38,718 nt of DNA from Oleiagrimonas sp964608595. GTDB taxonomy: Bacteria > Pseudomonadota > Gammaproteobacteria > Xanthomonadales > Rhodanobacteraceae. Positions 38,245 to 38,718 of this stretch are shown here, piece after piece. Position 1 is the first letter of the stretch. Each line of letters begins with the position of its first letter. Under the pieces are notes generated by a model, which made no database searches, was not told the origin of the DNA, and worked only from the letters and a program-made list of their open reading frames with translations. A program made the translations under genes and the position numbers. The stretch covers positions 1 through 38,718 of the forward strand of contig CAZSOU010000017.1 of assembly GCA_964608595.1 (NCBI GenBank), in the 5' to 3' direction.

Positions 38245-38718
38245 AAGCCCATAAGGCGCACTCGGGCCGTGGCTTCGCCACCGTCTATGTTGTGCTGCGC
38301 ATCGAGCCACCTGCGGTGTCTCGCCCCTGGCGGGCTGCCAGCGACTCGGCTTGACCGCAGACAGGGCACGCCCTGGGCGGCTTCGCCACCCCGGCCATGC
38401 GCCTGCGCCGATAGTGATTTCTCGCCGGCGTGGCCGGCTGCGAAACCGACGGCGGCCGTGTGCGGCCCTGCGGGGGATTCGGGCGCATAGCGCCCTGCTC
38501 CCCCACCTGCCCTGGTGGGCAGGTGGTTCCCCCTGAACCTTCACCCATGGCGGCCATGTCAAGGGCCGCTACGGGCACCGGGTCAGTCGCTGCGCTCCAT
38601 CCCGCACCACTGCCCTTCACTGCGGGCTGCGCCCGCCTTCCTTGACATTGCCATGGCTTCCGGTTGCCCGGTCGGCGTTTTCAACATGCGACGCGGCAAC
38701 GCCGCTTGTTGAAACCGA
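38245..38718 (+). repeat. Repeat R, terminal copy (same as 1-474)
   Basis: Identical to the first 474 bases. It is probably the same physical copy seen twice because a circular molecule was opened at R. Its hairpins correspond to 38503-38526 and 38679-38714. Confidence 0.9.

Overview
The window looks like a complete conjugative plasmid, about 38.2 kb, from a GC-rich proteobacterium (about 60 % GC by eye). The first 474 bases are repeated exactly as the last 474, so the molecule most simply closes into a 38,244-bp circle. The gene set (TrfA-like initiator with iterons, KorA/IncC/KorB control operon, MOBP-type relaxase with an IncP-like nic site, VirB/VirD4 transfer apparatus) resembles the IncP-like, PromA and pXF51-type plasmids of Xanthomonadaceae and Burkholderiales. 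No chromosomal marker is present, so the host is an inference.

Layout on the + strand. 1-3.6 kb: repeat element R, a DUF3560 gene, a partial R and small unknown genes. 3.6-6.7 kb, reverse strand: a block running from two unknown genes through a DUF192 protein, a GntR-like regulator and a probable antitoxin to a zeta-type toxin. 6.85-9.6 kb: an XRE regulator, a protein with two domains like the C-terminal domain of RNA polymerase alpha, a serine resolvase, an exported protein and a RadC-like JAB protein. 9.7-10.1 kb: TrbM/KikA on the reverse strand. 10.2-13.7 kb: a second full R, then a tight series of small, mostly unknown genes. 13.7-17.6 kb: trfA, iteron oriV, a hairpin-rich gap and korA-incC-korB. 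17.6-20.5 kb: structured repeat S, oriT, relaxosome accessory protein, relaxase and ParDE toxin-antitoxin. 20.5-36.9 kb, reverse strand: LPD7-domain protein, virD4, virB11-virB7, then virB6, eexN, virB5, a virB3-virB4 fusion, virB2, an unknown gene, a type IA topoisomerase and virB1. 37.0-38.2 kb: three small genes, then R again.

The transfer genes point away from oriT on its trailing side. The nic sequence predicts that the bottom strand is transferred, with lower coordinates entering the recipient first. The + strand genes from korB back to 10.7 kb would therefore be in the leading region, and transcription using the transferred strand as template would be in their sense direction. Two families of structured non-coding repeats lie in this region: R, immediately upstream of three gene clusters, and S, about 290-450 nt from nic. 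They are my best candidates for an undescribed function, such as single-strand promoters or priming sites. A second candidate is a shared operator (ACTTTGCA half-sites, often as inverted pairs) in front of virB1, virB7 and, as a single copy, trbM, which suggests one unidentified regulator for the transfer genes.

All family calls come from reading motifs and gene order. No database search was run. Short genes labelled unknown rest on a ribosome-binding site, a tight fit with neighbours and plausible protein composition.
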